Below, one piece after another: positions 49,155-57,180 of a stretch of 64,000 bases of DNA. Numbering within the stretch: position 1 is the stretch's first letter; every line of letters starts with the position of its first letter. The stretch comes from Bacillota bacterium (GTDB lineage: Bacteria; Bacillota; Clostridia; Christensenellales; UMGS416), in assembly GCA_023398815.1 (NCBI GenBank), contig JAEWRW010000006.1, positions 46,686 to 110,685 on the forward strand, in the 5' to 3' direction. Below the pieces are notes generated by a model. It ran no database searches. It was not told the origin of the DNA and saw only the letters and a list, made by a program, of their open reading frames with translations. The position numbers and the translations under genes are program-made.

Positions 49155-49177
49155 GCCGACCGAACGTCGGCTTTTTT
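49155..49177 (+). terminator. terminator of the EamA-type gene
   Basis: GCCGAC (49155-49160) pairs with GTCGGC (49166-49171), followed by six T. Confidence 0.75.
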
Positions 49178-49225
49178 GATATCCGCCCTACTTTTCCACC
49201 CCTCCTCAAAAATGCACAACACCTC

Positions 49226-49254
49226 TTGACAACTGGGTTCTTCTGTTTTATAGT
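49226..49254 (+). promoter_or_regulatory. promoter of the gntR-ABC operon
   Basis: TTGACA (49226-49231), 17-base spacer, TATAGT (49249-49254). The 48 bases between it and the ATG are AT-rich with repeated AACTAACC/CTTAACC words that may be an operator. Confidence 0.75.
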
Positions 49255-49303
49255 TCATTACACAAGCAACTAACCACTTAACCAACGAACAGGAGATGAA
49301 CCC

Positions 49304-49672
49304 ATGCGACTGGACTTCAGGGACGACAGGCCCATCTACCTGCAACTGGCAGAGGCCATCGAGGACGACATCCTGCGCGGCGTGTTCCGCGAGGAGGAGC
49401 AGGTACCCTCGACCACCGAGATGTCGGTGACGCTGAAGATCAACCCCGCCACCTCGGCCAAGGGAATGGCCCTGCTGGTGGAGAACGGAATTTTGTACAA
49501 GAAGCGAGGTGTCGGTATGTTTGTCAGCACCGGTGCGCGGGAGCAGATTGCCCATAAGCGCAAGGAAGACTTTTTTGACCACTACATCGTGACCCTGCTG
49601 GAGGAAGCCCGCAAACTGGGCATCAGCCGGGAGGAACTCATCGAACTCATCAAAAGGGGGACCGGGGCATGA
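49304..49672 (+). CDS. GntR family regulator (YtrA type)
   Basis: A 122-residue short GntR regulator: DDRPIYLQLAEAIEDDILRG, HTH EEEQVPSTTEMSVTLKINPA and a wing with YKKRGVGMFV, followed by only about 45 residues of effector/dimer helix, as in the YtrA subfamily. These regulate ABC transporters in response to cell-envelope antibiotics. AGGAG precedes the ATG. Its stop overlaps the ATPase start by four bases (ATGA), and it probably autoregulates the three-gene operon. Confidence 0.92.
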   Translation: MRLDFRDDRPIYLQLAEAIEDDILRGVFREEEQVPSTTEMSVTLKINPATSAKGMALLVENGILYKKRGVGMFVSTGAREQIAHKRKEDFFDHYIVTLLEEARKLGISREELIELIKRGTGA

Positions 49673-50529
49673 GCCGCATCACCGTGGAGCACCTGACCAA
49701 GACCTACGGCGCGACCCGCGCGCTGGACGACGTGAGCCTGACGCTGGAGCCCGAGCGCATCTATGGGCTGCTGGGCCGCAACGGCGCGGGCAAGACGACG
49801 CTTTTGAACATCGTGACCAACAAGATCTTCCGCACGGCCGGCGACGTACAGCTGGATGGCCAGGATGTGACCGAGAATGCCGACGCCCAGGGACGGCTGT
49901 TCTCCATGGTGGAGCAGCGGCTGTACCCCGACAATATGCGGGTGCGGGACACCTTCCGCTGGACGGTGGAGTTTTACCCGGCTTTCGACAGCGCCTACGC
50001 CCGTGGCTTGGCGGAGAAATTCAAACTGAACACCGCCGCCCGCGTTAAGGGCCTCTCCACCGGCTATGGCTCCATCCTGAAGCTGGTGCTGGCACTGGCC
50101 AGCGGTGCCGAGGTGCTGCTGCTGGATGAGCCGGTGCTGGGCCTGGACGCCGGCCATCGCGACCTCTTCTACCGCGAGCTCCTCGCCCGCTTTGCCGAGA
50201 AACCCTGCACCATCGTACTCTCCACCCACCTCATCGACGAGATTGCCGACCTCATTGAGGAGGCTATCGTGCTGCGGGAGGGCAAGCTCATCTGCCAGAA
50301 GCCGGTGGAGGAACTGCTGGACGGGGCCTACATGATCTCCGGCCCGGCGGCGGCAGTGGATGCCTTCGCCCAGGGGCGGCCGGCGCTGCATGGCGAGTCG
50401 CTGGGGGCCTTCCGCCAGGTGACCATAGGCGAGCGGCCCACCGAGGCCGACCGGGCATTGGCCCGCGAACAGGGGCTGGAGCTGGGCAAGGCATCGCTGC
50501 AGAAGCTCTTCCTCGACCTGACCAACTGA
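49669..50529 (+). CDS. ABC transporter ATP-binding protein (YtrB-like)
   Basis: A 286-residue ABC ATPase: Walker A GLLGRNGAGKTT at about residues 34-45, a Gln-containing loop in SMVEQRLYPDN, an atypical signature LSTGYGSILK where LSGGQ is usual, Walker B VLLLDEPVLGLD and the switch His in STHLIDE. The C-terminal 80 residues are a family-specific extension. It pairs with the membrane protein downstream as a YtrA-regulated exporter or stress-responsive transporter. It is coupled to the regulator by a 4-base overlap. Confidence 0.92.
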   Translation: MSRITVEHLTKTYGATRALDDVSLTLEPERIYGLLGRNGAGKTTLLNIVTNKIFRTAGDVQLDGQDVTENADAQGRLFSMVEQRLYPDNMRVRDTFRWTVEFYPAFDSAYARGLAEKFKLNTAARVKGLSTGYGSILKLVLALASGAEVLLLDEPVLGLDAGHRDLFYRELLARFAEKPCTIVLSTHLIDEIADLIEEAIVLREGKLICQKPVEELLDGAYMISGPAAAVDAFAQGRPALHGESLGAFRQVTIGERPTEADRALAREQGLELGKASLQKLFLDLTN

Positions 50530-50541
50530 CGGAGGGACACC

Positions 50542-51255
50542 ATGAACAAAGCATTGAAAGTGACCAAATACCAGTTGATGGATACCATACGGGCTGGTGC
50601 AATTTTCTATGGCGTCATCCTTGCTGTGATGCTGCTGGCATCCCTGCCATTGGTGCTGCCCTCGGGCGGTGAACGCGGCACCATGAACGGCATGGAGTTT
50701 GCAACTGTCATCTTTCTGTTCGTCGTCGGTCTCAACAGCTTTAAGTCATCGTTCCGCTTCAGCCTCACGAATAGTGTCACCCGGCGGGATTTTTACCTTG
50801 GTACGGCGCTATCGTTTTTGGTGCTAGCCGCGGCCTTCACCCTCATCGACATTGCGGTCTATGCCGTTTTCCATGGCATTGGCACCATCAGAAGCAACCT
50901 ATTCAACGACTTTTACGATGGCTATGGCGGCTGGGCGCGGCTGGTGGGGGTGGTCTGGAGCGGTGCGCTCAACCTGCTGGCTCTGACCGGCGGTTGGCTC
51001 ATCACCACGGCGTTCTACCGCGCCAACAAAGGGGTAAAGATTGCATTGGCTCTCTCCCCAGTGGCGCTGCAGTTTGTGCTGGCGTTCCTCATCCGTTGGA
51101 TCCCTGGTTTTTACGATGCATTGAGCAAAGCTTGGTTGTTGGTGTCTGGTTTCGGCACCATGAATGCACAGGTCGCCACCCTGTCCATGACCGTTGCCTC
51201 CCTGCTCTGCCTAGGCGTCACCTGGCTGCTGGCCCGCCGCGCGGCGGTGAAGTAA
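50542..51255 (+). CDS. ABC transporter permease, ABC-2 like
   Basis: A 237-residue membrane protein with six hydrophobic helices (for example FYGVILAVMLLASLPLVL, TVIFLFVVGLNSFKSSF, FLVLAAAFTLIDIAVYAVF) and short loops, containing SLTNSVTRRDFYLGTALSF, a motif common in ABC-2-type permeases of YtrA-regulated operons. It would form the channel for the upstream ATPase. GGAGGG precedes the ATG, 12 bases after the ATPase stop. Substrate unknown; envelope-acting peptide defence is the usual role of relatives. Confidence 0.85.
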   Translation: MNKALKVTKYQLMDTIRAGAIFYGVILAVMLLASLPLVLPSGGERGTMNGMEFATVIFLFVVGLNSFKSSFRFSLTNSVTRRDFYLGTALSFLVLAAAFTLIDIAVYAVFHGIGTIRSNLFNDFYDGYGGWARLVGVVWSGALNLLALTGGWLITTAFYRANKGVKIALALSPVALQFVLAFLIRWIPGFYDALSKAWLLVSGFGTMNAQVATLSMTVASLLCLGVTWLLARRAAVK

Positions 51256-51273
51256 CATCCCACCCACAACATC

Positions 51274-51310
51274 AAACGCCGCCTGGCAACCGGGCGGCGT
51301 TTACGTTTTG
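51274..51310 (+). terminator. terminator of the gntR-ABC operon (left flank of repeat B3)
   Basis: AAACGCCGCC (51274-51283) pairs with GGCGGCGTTT (51293-51302), with ACGTTTTGG after it. Confidence 0.8.
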
Positions 51311-51515
51311 GCGGAAAGCGTAGAAGCGAAAGAAACGCCCAAGGGGATTTCATCCCCTTGGAACCCCGTCTTGGGTCACCCTGGGCGTGTGCACAACTCC
51401 GCAGGCGGCGAGGCGGTTCATCCGCCCGCGGCACGAGACAGTCTTGCCGGTGGCACATCACCCTTCGCCCGCAGGCGCACCTCTCTCGTAAAAATCTCGC
51501 ACGACCCACCCAAAC
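51303..51515 (-). repeat. intergenic repeat, family B copy 3 (inverted)
   Basis: In the minus direction it starts at 51515 with TTTGTTTGGGTGGGTCGTGC, right after the T-tract of the terminator for the next leftward gene, as copies B1 and B2 do. It carries the CCAAGGGGAT/ATCCCCTTGG inverted repeat (51339-51361) with the same neighbours as in B1 (AAACGCCC on one side, GAACCCC on the other). Shorter than B1 and B2. No gene. Confidence 0.7.
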
Positions 51516-51551
51516 AAAGCGCCGCCCGGCGGCGTGTACGCCGGGCGGCAC
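51516..51551 (-). terminator. terminator of the leftward 11-gene run (right flank of repeat B3)
   Basis: GCCGCCCGGCG pairs with CGCCGGGCGGC around a GCGTGTA-type loop; reading leftward it ends in GCGCTTTGTTTGG. Remnant repeat sequence (GAGCACTCCCACTCGCGGCG, 51569-51588) lies between it and the last gene. Confidence 0.75.
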
Positions 51552-51621
51552 AACAAAACCATGCAACGAGCACTCCCACTCGCGGCGGTCGCCAAAGGCG
51601 GCCGGCGCGAAACGATGGCCG

Positions 51622-52623
51622 TCAGGCCATCGTCGCCAGCATTGCTTCGCTCACGCTCCAGCGCATCTCCTCGCCAGCAAGGAACAGCCGGCACTCCTCC
51701 ACCATGGAGAAGCCCATGCGGGCCGTCTCCCCCCCGGTGGTGCCGGCAACGTGGGGGGTGAGGTAGACGTTGGGCTGGGCCAGCAACGGGTTGTCGGCCG
51801 AGGGCGGCTCGTCCGGGTCGGTCACGTCAAAATAGGCGGTGCGGGTGGGCACCTCCTGCAGGGCCTGCACCAGGCCGGGCACGTGCACCTGGCCGTTGCG
51901 GCCGGTGTTGAGGAACGTGCCGTAGGGCCCCATGGCGGAAAAGTGCTCGTAGCGCAGAATCTCCTTGGTCGTGGGAAGGTTGGCGATGTGGTTGGAGACG
52001 AGGTCGCTCTGGGCGAACACCTCGCCAATCTCGGTGCAGCGGCGTATGCCCAAGCGGGCAAAGGTCGCGTCGGTGGCGAAGGGGTCGTAACCGATCACGT
52101 GGATGTCGCTCCCTTGCAGGCGCTCGGCCACGCCCCGTCCAATCATGCCCAGGCCCAGCAAGCCCACTGTGGAGCCAAAAGCGCCGGGGTACCGCTCACA
52201 GAGGGCACGGGAACCGCGCCAGTCAGCCTTGGTACCGGCTTGCACCGGGAAGAACCCCTTGAGCGACAGGTAGATGAGGCTGGTGCAAAACTCGATGACC
52301 GGCAGGCCATTGACGGCCCAGGCGGAGCTTATGGCGATGCCACGCCGCAGGAAGGGCCGCGCGAAGTACTGCACCGACCCCGCGCCGTAGAAGACGACCT
52401 TGAGGTTGGGCAGAAACTCGGCAATCTGCTCCTCGGTCAATTGGGGCATGCCCCAGGTGGTGAACACCGCCTCGACGTCCCGGAGTTCGCCGCGCAGCCG
52501 CGGCAGGTCACCCTCGCGCAGGATGGTGCGGTTGAGGTCGACCAGCTTCTCCAACTCCTGCAGCACCGGCTCTGGATAGATGCGCGGCACCGCGTCGCCA
52601 TTGCTGAGAAACACAGCCTTCAT
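51622..52623 (-). CDS. D-2-hydroxyacid dehydrogenase family protein
   Basis: A 333-residue NAD(P)-dependent dehydrogenase of the D-isomer-specific 2-hydroxyacid family. It has GLLGLGMIGRGVAERLQG for nucleotide binding near residue 150, then NTGRNGQV with the catalytic Arg, the DVTDPDEPP segment with the acidic partner, and LTPHVAG with the catalytic His. The ATG overlaps the upstream U32 gene's stop by four bases. It is an unusual last member of a translation/envelope gene run and may instead belong with the sugar-acid genes by function. Confidence 0.88.
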   Translation of the reverse strand: MKAVFLSNGDAVPRIYPEPVLQELEKLVDLNRTILREGDLPRLRGELRDVEAVFTTWGMPQLTEEQIAEFLPNLKVVFYGAGSVQYFARPFLRRGIAISSAWAVNGLPVIEFCTSLIYLSLKGFFPVQAGTKADWRGSRALCERYPGAFGSTVGLLGLGMIGRGVAERLQGSDIHVIGYDPFATDATFARLGIRRCTEIGEVFAQSDLVSNHIANLPTTKEILRYEHFSAMGPYGTFLNTGRNGQVHVPGLVQALQEVPTRTAYFDVTDPDEPPSADNPLLAQPNVYLTPHVAGTTGGETARMGFSMVEECRLFLAGEEMRWSVSEAMLATMA

Positions 52624-55010
52624 TCCAATACCCCCCTTTGATAATGTCCCTTGGTGTAGCCCGTCCCCTGCCAGCCCTCTGGCGGGTTGCCGGCCAAAGC
52701 TTGCCGGGTGGCGGCGATGAGCGCGGCCACCTCATCGGGCTCTTCGTCGTGGATCATCAGCCGCAGCCAATCCACCCCCGCCCGCGCCAAGCGCGGCAGC
52801 AGGCCAAAGGCCGCCAGTTTGTCCCCGTTCAGGATGGTGCTGTGGCAGTCGGTGGGGTCGCACAGCACCGGGAAGGCCTTGTCCCGCCGGTCAGTCAGCG
52901 TGAAGGGCCGCCCACCGGCACAAGCCCCGCAGGGCTCGCCATGGCTGCCATGCTCGGCCCCCACCGGGCAGTGTGCGCTGACCATCAGAGGCAGCCGACC
53001 GTAGACCACGGCCTCCCGCGCGAGGGGGGCCGCCGCCAGCCCGGTGACCTGCGCCAGCGTCATCTCTGGCGAGAGCGTGACACCGGCAAGGCCCAGCCCT
53101 GCCATGCGCTGCAGTGTCCAGCCGTTGAAGACCTGAAAGCTGAGATCCCCCCACAGCGGGAGGTCGCAGCCTTCCAGCATGATGAGGTGGCCCGCACTAC
53201 CCACCAGCAGGCCATTGAGCCCGGCAGCGGGCAGATCTGGCAGCAGTCGCCCCAGTGCCTGCACCCAGCGCGGGCTGGTGACCATGGGCAGCCAGCCGAA
53301 GACCTCCGCCGGGCGGTGGGGCAGAGCGATCCCCCCCCTCAACCACGGCAGCAACGGCACCACCACGCGGTCGGCCCCTGTGAGGGCGTCGGCCAGCCCG
53401 GCCCGCCACTGCCACAGAAACACCGCCACCTTGGGTTCGACGGGCAGGGGCCGTTCCCCTGCCGGCGGCAGCGGTTCTGGCGAAAACACACGGTCGGGGT
53501 ACCGATCGGCCCGCTGGGCCGAAAGCCCCGCCAACGCGTCCCGTCGCAGGGCATTGAGGGCCGAGAGCGGCGCGGCAGCCCGGTCGTCGAGGGCCACGTC
53601 GCAGTCCTCCAGGCGGTAGGGGGTGTCGCCGGTCTTTGCAAGCTGGGCACGCACGGCGTCGGCCTCCAGCGGACGGCTGCGGGCCTCCTCGGCGGGGGTG
53701 GGGCTCTCCGCCCCGGTGCGGTGGCCGTCGTCATCCCACAGCGCAAGCCGCAGCGGCTGCCCCACGGCGGCATGGAACCACCCATGCACGGGCACCAGCC
53801 GTCGGGGTTTGCCCTCCACAGTGTCGCGGGCCTCGTCCTCCAGCGCCCGGTCGGTGATCTTGCAGAGCCGGTCACCGGGGGCCATCGTGCCGGTCAGGTC
53901 GCCCAAGCGGGCGCGTCCGGGGTGGGCGGCGCGAGTGGCGGCCCCATCCTGCCACAGCCAGGTGACGATGCCGCCGGGCCGTGCGGGGTTGGCCACCTCC
54001 ACCCCGTCGCCCAGGGCAAGAGGCGCGGTGAGCGTCACCTCCATCTGCCGCTCCCGCTCCAGCACCCGCTCCACCCGGCCAATGGGCACACCGGCGTGCT
54101 TGGGGCTCTCCCGGCTGATGAGGTCAGCCCCTGGCCAACCATTGAGGTGCCCCTTGGCAAAGCCTCCCCGGTTGAACACCTGGGCCAGCCGTCGCCGGTC
54201 CTCGGGCTCCACGGCCCACGGTTCCCCGGCGGCGATGCGGTCGAGATACTTGCGGTAGGTGGCCGTCACCACCGCCACGTATTCCAGGCCCTTCATGCGA
54301 CCTTCAATCTTCAGGGAAGCAACCCCAGCCTTCACCAGCGCCGGCAGGTCGTCCAGCCCACAGAGGTCTTTGGGGCTCAGCAGATAGGCCGGTTCGCCCT
54401 CCCCCAGCCGCCAGGGCAGGCGACAGGGCTGGGCACAGCGCCCCCGGTTGCCGGAGCGCGCGCCGATCATGCTGCTCATCAGGCACTGGCCGGAGTAGCA
54501 CACGCACAGCGCCCCGTGAACGAACACCTCCACCGGCACGGGGGAGAGCGCCGATGTCTCGGCGATCACGTCCAAGCTCAGCTCCCGCGCCAGGATGAAC
54601 CGTGCAAAGCCCCACTCCCGGAGCGCCACAATGGACGGCACACCGGTCACCGTGCCCTGGGTGCTGAGGTGGAGCGGCAGCCCCGGCAGGCGCTGGCGCA
54701 GCAGGGCGGCAAAGCCCAAGTCTTGCACGATGAGCGCGTCGGCTCCATTGAGCCAGGCCTGCCCCGCCCCATCGATGGCGCGGGCCATCTCACCGTCGGC
54801 GATGAGGGTGTTCATAGCCACGTGCACCCGCACGCCCCGCTCGTGGGCATAGGCGATGCCCTCCCGCAGGGCGGGGCCATCAAAGTTGGCGGCGCTGGCC
54901 CGGGCGTTGAAGCCCTGACCACCCAGGTACACGGCGTCGGCGCCGTTCTCCACCGCCGCGCGCAGCTCCAGCGGGCCGCCGGCGGGGGCCAGCAGCTCGG
55001 GGATTTTCAT
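52620..55010 (-). CDS. peptidase U32 family protein with C-terminal DUF3656
   Basis: A 796-residue U32 protein: MKIPELLAPAGGPLELRAAV, VYLGGQGFNARASAANF, and the Cys cluster CVCYSGQCLMSS with GNRGRCAQPCR that holds a 4Fe-4S cluster in RlhA/TrhP relatives; SLKIEGRMKGLEYVA follows. The C-terminal half matches the long Firmicutes form (DUF3656). Relatives introduce 5-hydroxycytidine in rRNA or 5-hydroxyuridine in tRNA, so the protease label is probably wrong. The start is the conserved MKIPELL, with a weak upstream site; it begins eight bases after the thiN stop, so coupling is likely. Confidence 0.85.
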   Translation of the reverse strand: MKIPELLAPAGGPLELRAAVENGADAVYLGGQGFNARASAANFDGPALREGIAYAHERGVRVHVAMNTLIADGEMARAIDGAGQAWLNGADALIVQDLGFAALLRQRLPGLPLHLSTQGTVTGVPSIVALREWGFARFILARELSLDVIAETSALSPVPVEVFVHGALCVCYSGQCLMSSMIGARSGNRGRCAQPCRLPWRLGEGEPAYLLSPKDLCGLDDLPALVKAGVASLKIEGRMKGLEYVAVVTATYRKYLDRIAAGEPWAVEPEDRRRLAQVFNRGGFAKGHLNGWPGADLISRESPKHAGVPIGRVERVLERERQMEVTLTAPLALGDGVEVANPARPGGIVTWLWQDGAATRAAHPGRARLGDLTGTMAPGDRLCKITDRALEDEARDTVEGKPRRLVPVHGWFHAAVGQPLRLALWDDDGHRTGAESPTPAEEARSRPLEADAVRAQLAKTGDTPYRLEDCDVALDDRAAAPLSALNALRRDALAGLSAQRADRYPDRVFSPEPLPPAGERPLPVEPKVAVFLWQWRAGLADALTGADRVVVPLLPWLRGGIALPHRPAEVFGWLPMVTSPRWVQALGRLLPDLPAAGLNGLLVGSAGHLIMLEGCDLPLWGDLSFQVFNGWTLQRMAGLGLAGVTLSPEMTLAQVTGLAAAPLAREAVVYGRLPLMVSAHCPVGAEHGSHGEPCGACAGGRPFTLTDRRDKAFPVLCDPTDCHSTILNGDKLAAFGLLPRLARAGVDWLRLMIHDEEPDEVAALIAATRQALAGNPPEGWQGTGYTKGHYQRGVLE

Positions 55011-55017
55011 GTTGTGC

Positions 55018-55656
55018 TTATTGTCCATCATTGGCAATGAGATAGGCCCAGCCGTCCACCACAATGGTGGCGGTGGGGGCGGTCATGCGGTTGCTGACGC
55101 CCACCGGGCGATCCATGGGAATGGGAAGGGGCTCCACGGTGCCATACTGCAGGCCCGAGAGGTACCGCACGGCCACGCCGTCGCCGGCGGGCAGCAGCGA
55201 CACCGTGCGCCCCGGCGCACCGGCAATGGTAACCGCGCCGGTGACAGCCCGTACGGTGCTGGTACCGTCGAGAATCGTAGCTTCCACCCCCCGTCGGGCA
55301 GCGCGCAAGATGAGCTGCAGGTTCCCCAGCAGGTGATCGATGCGCCCGCCGGTACCGCCCAACACGGCGAGGGCCGTCGCGCCGCGCTCAATCGCCGTAT
55401 CCAACGCCAGTTGTCCGTCGGTCTCGTCCTTTTGGGCAGGGCTCACGGCAAAGGCGACACCCTGCCGCCGTAGGTCGTTGGCCAGCGCCGCGTCCAGGGA
55501 GTCAAGGTCACCTACAACAAGGTCGATGGCCACCCCGGCAGCGGCGCAATGGGCCGCTCCATGGTCGGCGCACACCACGAGATCGGCCCCGGCAGCCTCC
55601 CGGCGCAGGAGCTCCGGGGGCGGCGGGTTGCCTGCCAGCACCAGTAACGCCTTCAT
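55018..55656 (-). CDS. thiN: thiamine pyrophosphokinase
   Basis: A 212-residue enzyme phosphorylating thiamine to thiamine pyrophosphate: VVCADHGAAHCAAAGV, DLVVGDLDSL (Mg/ATP site), KDETDGQLALDTAI, and GGTGGRIDHLLGNLQLI, with a C-terminal thiamine-binding beta domain ending VSNRMTAPTATIVVDGW. The start overlaps the rpe stop by four bases. Position after rpe and rsgA is the standard Firmicutes order. Confidence 0.95.
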   Translation of the reverse strand: MKALLVLAGNPPPPELLRREAAGADLVVCADHGAAHCAAAGVAIDLVVGDLDSLDAALANDLRRQGVAFAVSPAQKDETDGQLALDTAIERGATALAVLGGTGGRIDHLLGNLQLILRAARRGVEATILDGTSTVRAVTGAVTIAGAPGRTVSLLPAGDGVAVRYLSGLQYGTVEPLPIPMDRPVGVSNRMTAPTATIVVDGWAYLIANDGQ

Positions 55657-56306
55657 CGGGCAGCCTCCCGCAGGGCAGCGATGGCCGCGGCCCAGTCGGG
55701 GGCATTGAGCACAGCCGACCCGGCCACGATGACGTTGGCCCCGGCCCGCACTACCTCGCCGATCGTGTCACCATTGATGCCGCCATCAACCTCAATGGCA
55801 AGTGCCACGCCCTGGCGGTCGGCCTCGGCCCGCAGGCGGGCAATGCGCCGAGCGCTCTCGGGCAGGTACTTTTGCCCGCCGTAACCCGGCCGTACGCTCA
55901 TCACAAGGGCCATGTCCAGCTCCCCCAGCAGGGGGAAGAGCGTCTCCACCGGCGTCTCGGGGTTGACGGACAGCCCCGCCCTCACCCCCAGCGCACGGAT
56001 GCGCCGCAACAGGGCCTTCGGGTCATCGGCGGCCTCGGCATGCACCGTGAGGATGGACACCCCCGCCTGGGCGAAGGCCTCCACTTGCCGCTCGGGCTGG
56101 CGCACCATGAGGTGAGCATCCACCGGCAGGGCCGTGCAGGGCTTGAGTGCCGCAGCCATGCCCGCGCCAAAGGTGATGGGCGGCACGAACTGCCCGTCCA
56201 TCACATCCAGATGGAGGAGGTCAGCCCCGGCACGCTCCAGAGCGGCCACGGCTTCCCCCAGGGCGGCAAAGTCCGCCGTCAGAATGGACGGTGCAATCTC
56301 AATCAT
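55653..56306 (-). CDS. rpe: ribulose-phosphate 3-epimerase
   Basis: A 217-residue TIM-barrel enzyme interconverting ribulose 5-phosphate and xylulose 5-phosphate in the pentose phosphate pathway. Signature residues: IAPSILTADFAALGE, LHLDVMDGQFVPPITFG, VDAHLMVRQPE, MSVRPGYGGQKYLPES, IEVDGGINGDTI and VAGSAVL. It overlaps rsgA by eight bases at its start and thiN by four at its end. Confidence 0.97.
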   Translation of the reverse strand: MIEIAPSILTADFAALGEAVAALERAGADLLHLDVMDGQFVPPITFGAGMAAALKPCTALPVDAHLMVRQPERQVEAFAQAGVSILTVHAEAADDPKALLRRIRALGVRAGLSVNPETPVETLFPLLGELDMALVMSVRPGYGGQKYLPESARRIARLRAEADRQGVALAIEVDGGINGDTIGEVVRAGANVIVAGSAVLNAPDWAAAIAALREAAR

Positions 56307-57180
56307 AGCGGTTCCTCCAGTTTTGCCGGCACTCGGTCAAAATCTGCTGGTACCGGGCTAGCCGCCCGGCCGGTATGGCCCCCGCGGCAGCGGCGTCCTT
56401 CACGGCGCAGTCGGGCTCCCGGTCGTGCAGACACCCGTGGAAGCGGCACTCCCCCCGGTGGGGGTCGAACTCTGGGTAATGCTGCTCCAGCAGGCGGGGC
56501 TCCACACGCTCCAGCTCCACCAGGGAGAAACCGGGGGTGTCGGCGACCTCGCCGCCCTCCGGCAGGGCCAGGAGCTCGGCGTGGCGGGTGGTGTGGCGGC
56601 CACGGGCGAGCTTGCGGCTGACGGCCCCGATCTCCATCTCCGCCTGGGGGGCCAGACGGTTGATGAGCGAACTCTTGCCCACACCGGACTGCCCGGCGAA
56701 GCAGGAACACCGCCCGCGCAGGCTCTCCTGCAGGGCGTCCATGCCCCGGCCATCGGCGGCCGAGACCGCCAGCGTCATGTCCACCGCGCCGGTATACTCC
56801 GCCAGCAGCGCCGCCACGGCGTCACCGGCGGCCAGATCGCTCTTGTTGACGACCAGCACCGGGTCGATGCCCAGCATCCGCGCCTGCAGCAGAATCTTAT
56901 CGAGCAGCAGTAAGTCCGGCGCGGGGCTGGCGGCAGCCGTCACCAGCACCAGCCGGTCCACATTGGCCACCGGCGGGCGTTTGAGCTCATTGGAGCGGGG
57001 CAGGATCTCTTCCACATACCCCAGTTCCTCGCCATTGGCGGGCTGGAACGTCACCCGGTCGCCGATCATGGGGGTCATGCCGTCCTTGCGGAAGCGGCCC
57101 CGCGCCCGGCAGGTGTGCAGCGTTCCGTCGCACAGCACCTCATAAAACCCGCCGACACCCTTGAGAATGCGCCCTTCCAT
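56299..57180 (-). CDS. rsgA: ribosome small subunit-dependent GTPase
   Basis: A 293-residue circularly permuted GTPase for late 30S assembly. An OB-fold N terminus is followed by G4 (VVNKSDL), then G1 (FAGQSGVGKSSLIN), G2 and G3 (DTPGFS), the permuted order typical of RsgA, and a C-terminal zinc domain (CRFHGCLHDREPDCAV). Its ATG shares one base with the prkC stop (TGATG). Linkage to prkC/prpC is conserved and some relatives are phosphorylated by PrkC. Confidence 0.97.
   Translation of the reverse strand: MEGRILKGVGGFYEVLCDGTLHTCRARGRFRKDGMTPMIGDRVTFQPANGEELGYVEEILPRSNELKRPPVANVDRLVLVTAAASPAPDLLLLDKILLQARMLGIDPVLVVNKSDLAAGDAVAALLAEYTGAVDMTLAVSAADGRGMDALQESLRGRCSCFAGQSGVGKSSLINRLAPQAEMEIGAVSRKLARGRHTTRHAELLALPEGGEVADTPGFSLVELERVEPRLLEQHYPEFDPHRGECRFHGCLHDREPDCAVKDAAAAGAIPAGRLARYQQILTECRQNWRNRYD

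Noticed and set aside
52638..55040. An 800-codon plus-strand frame
   Set aside because: Antisense to the U32 gene; biased composition and no recognisable domain.
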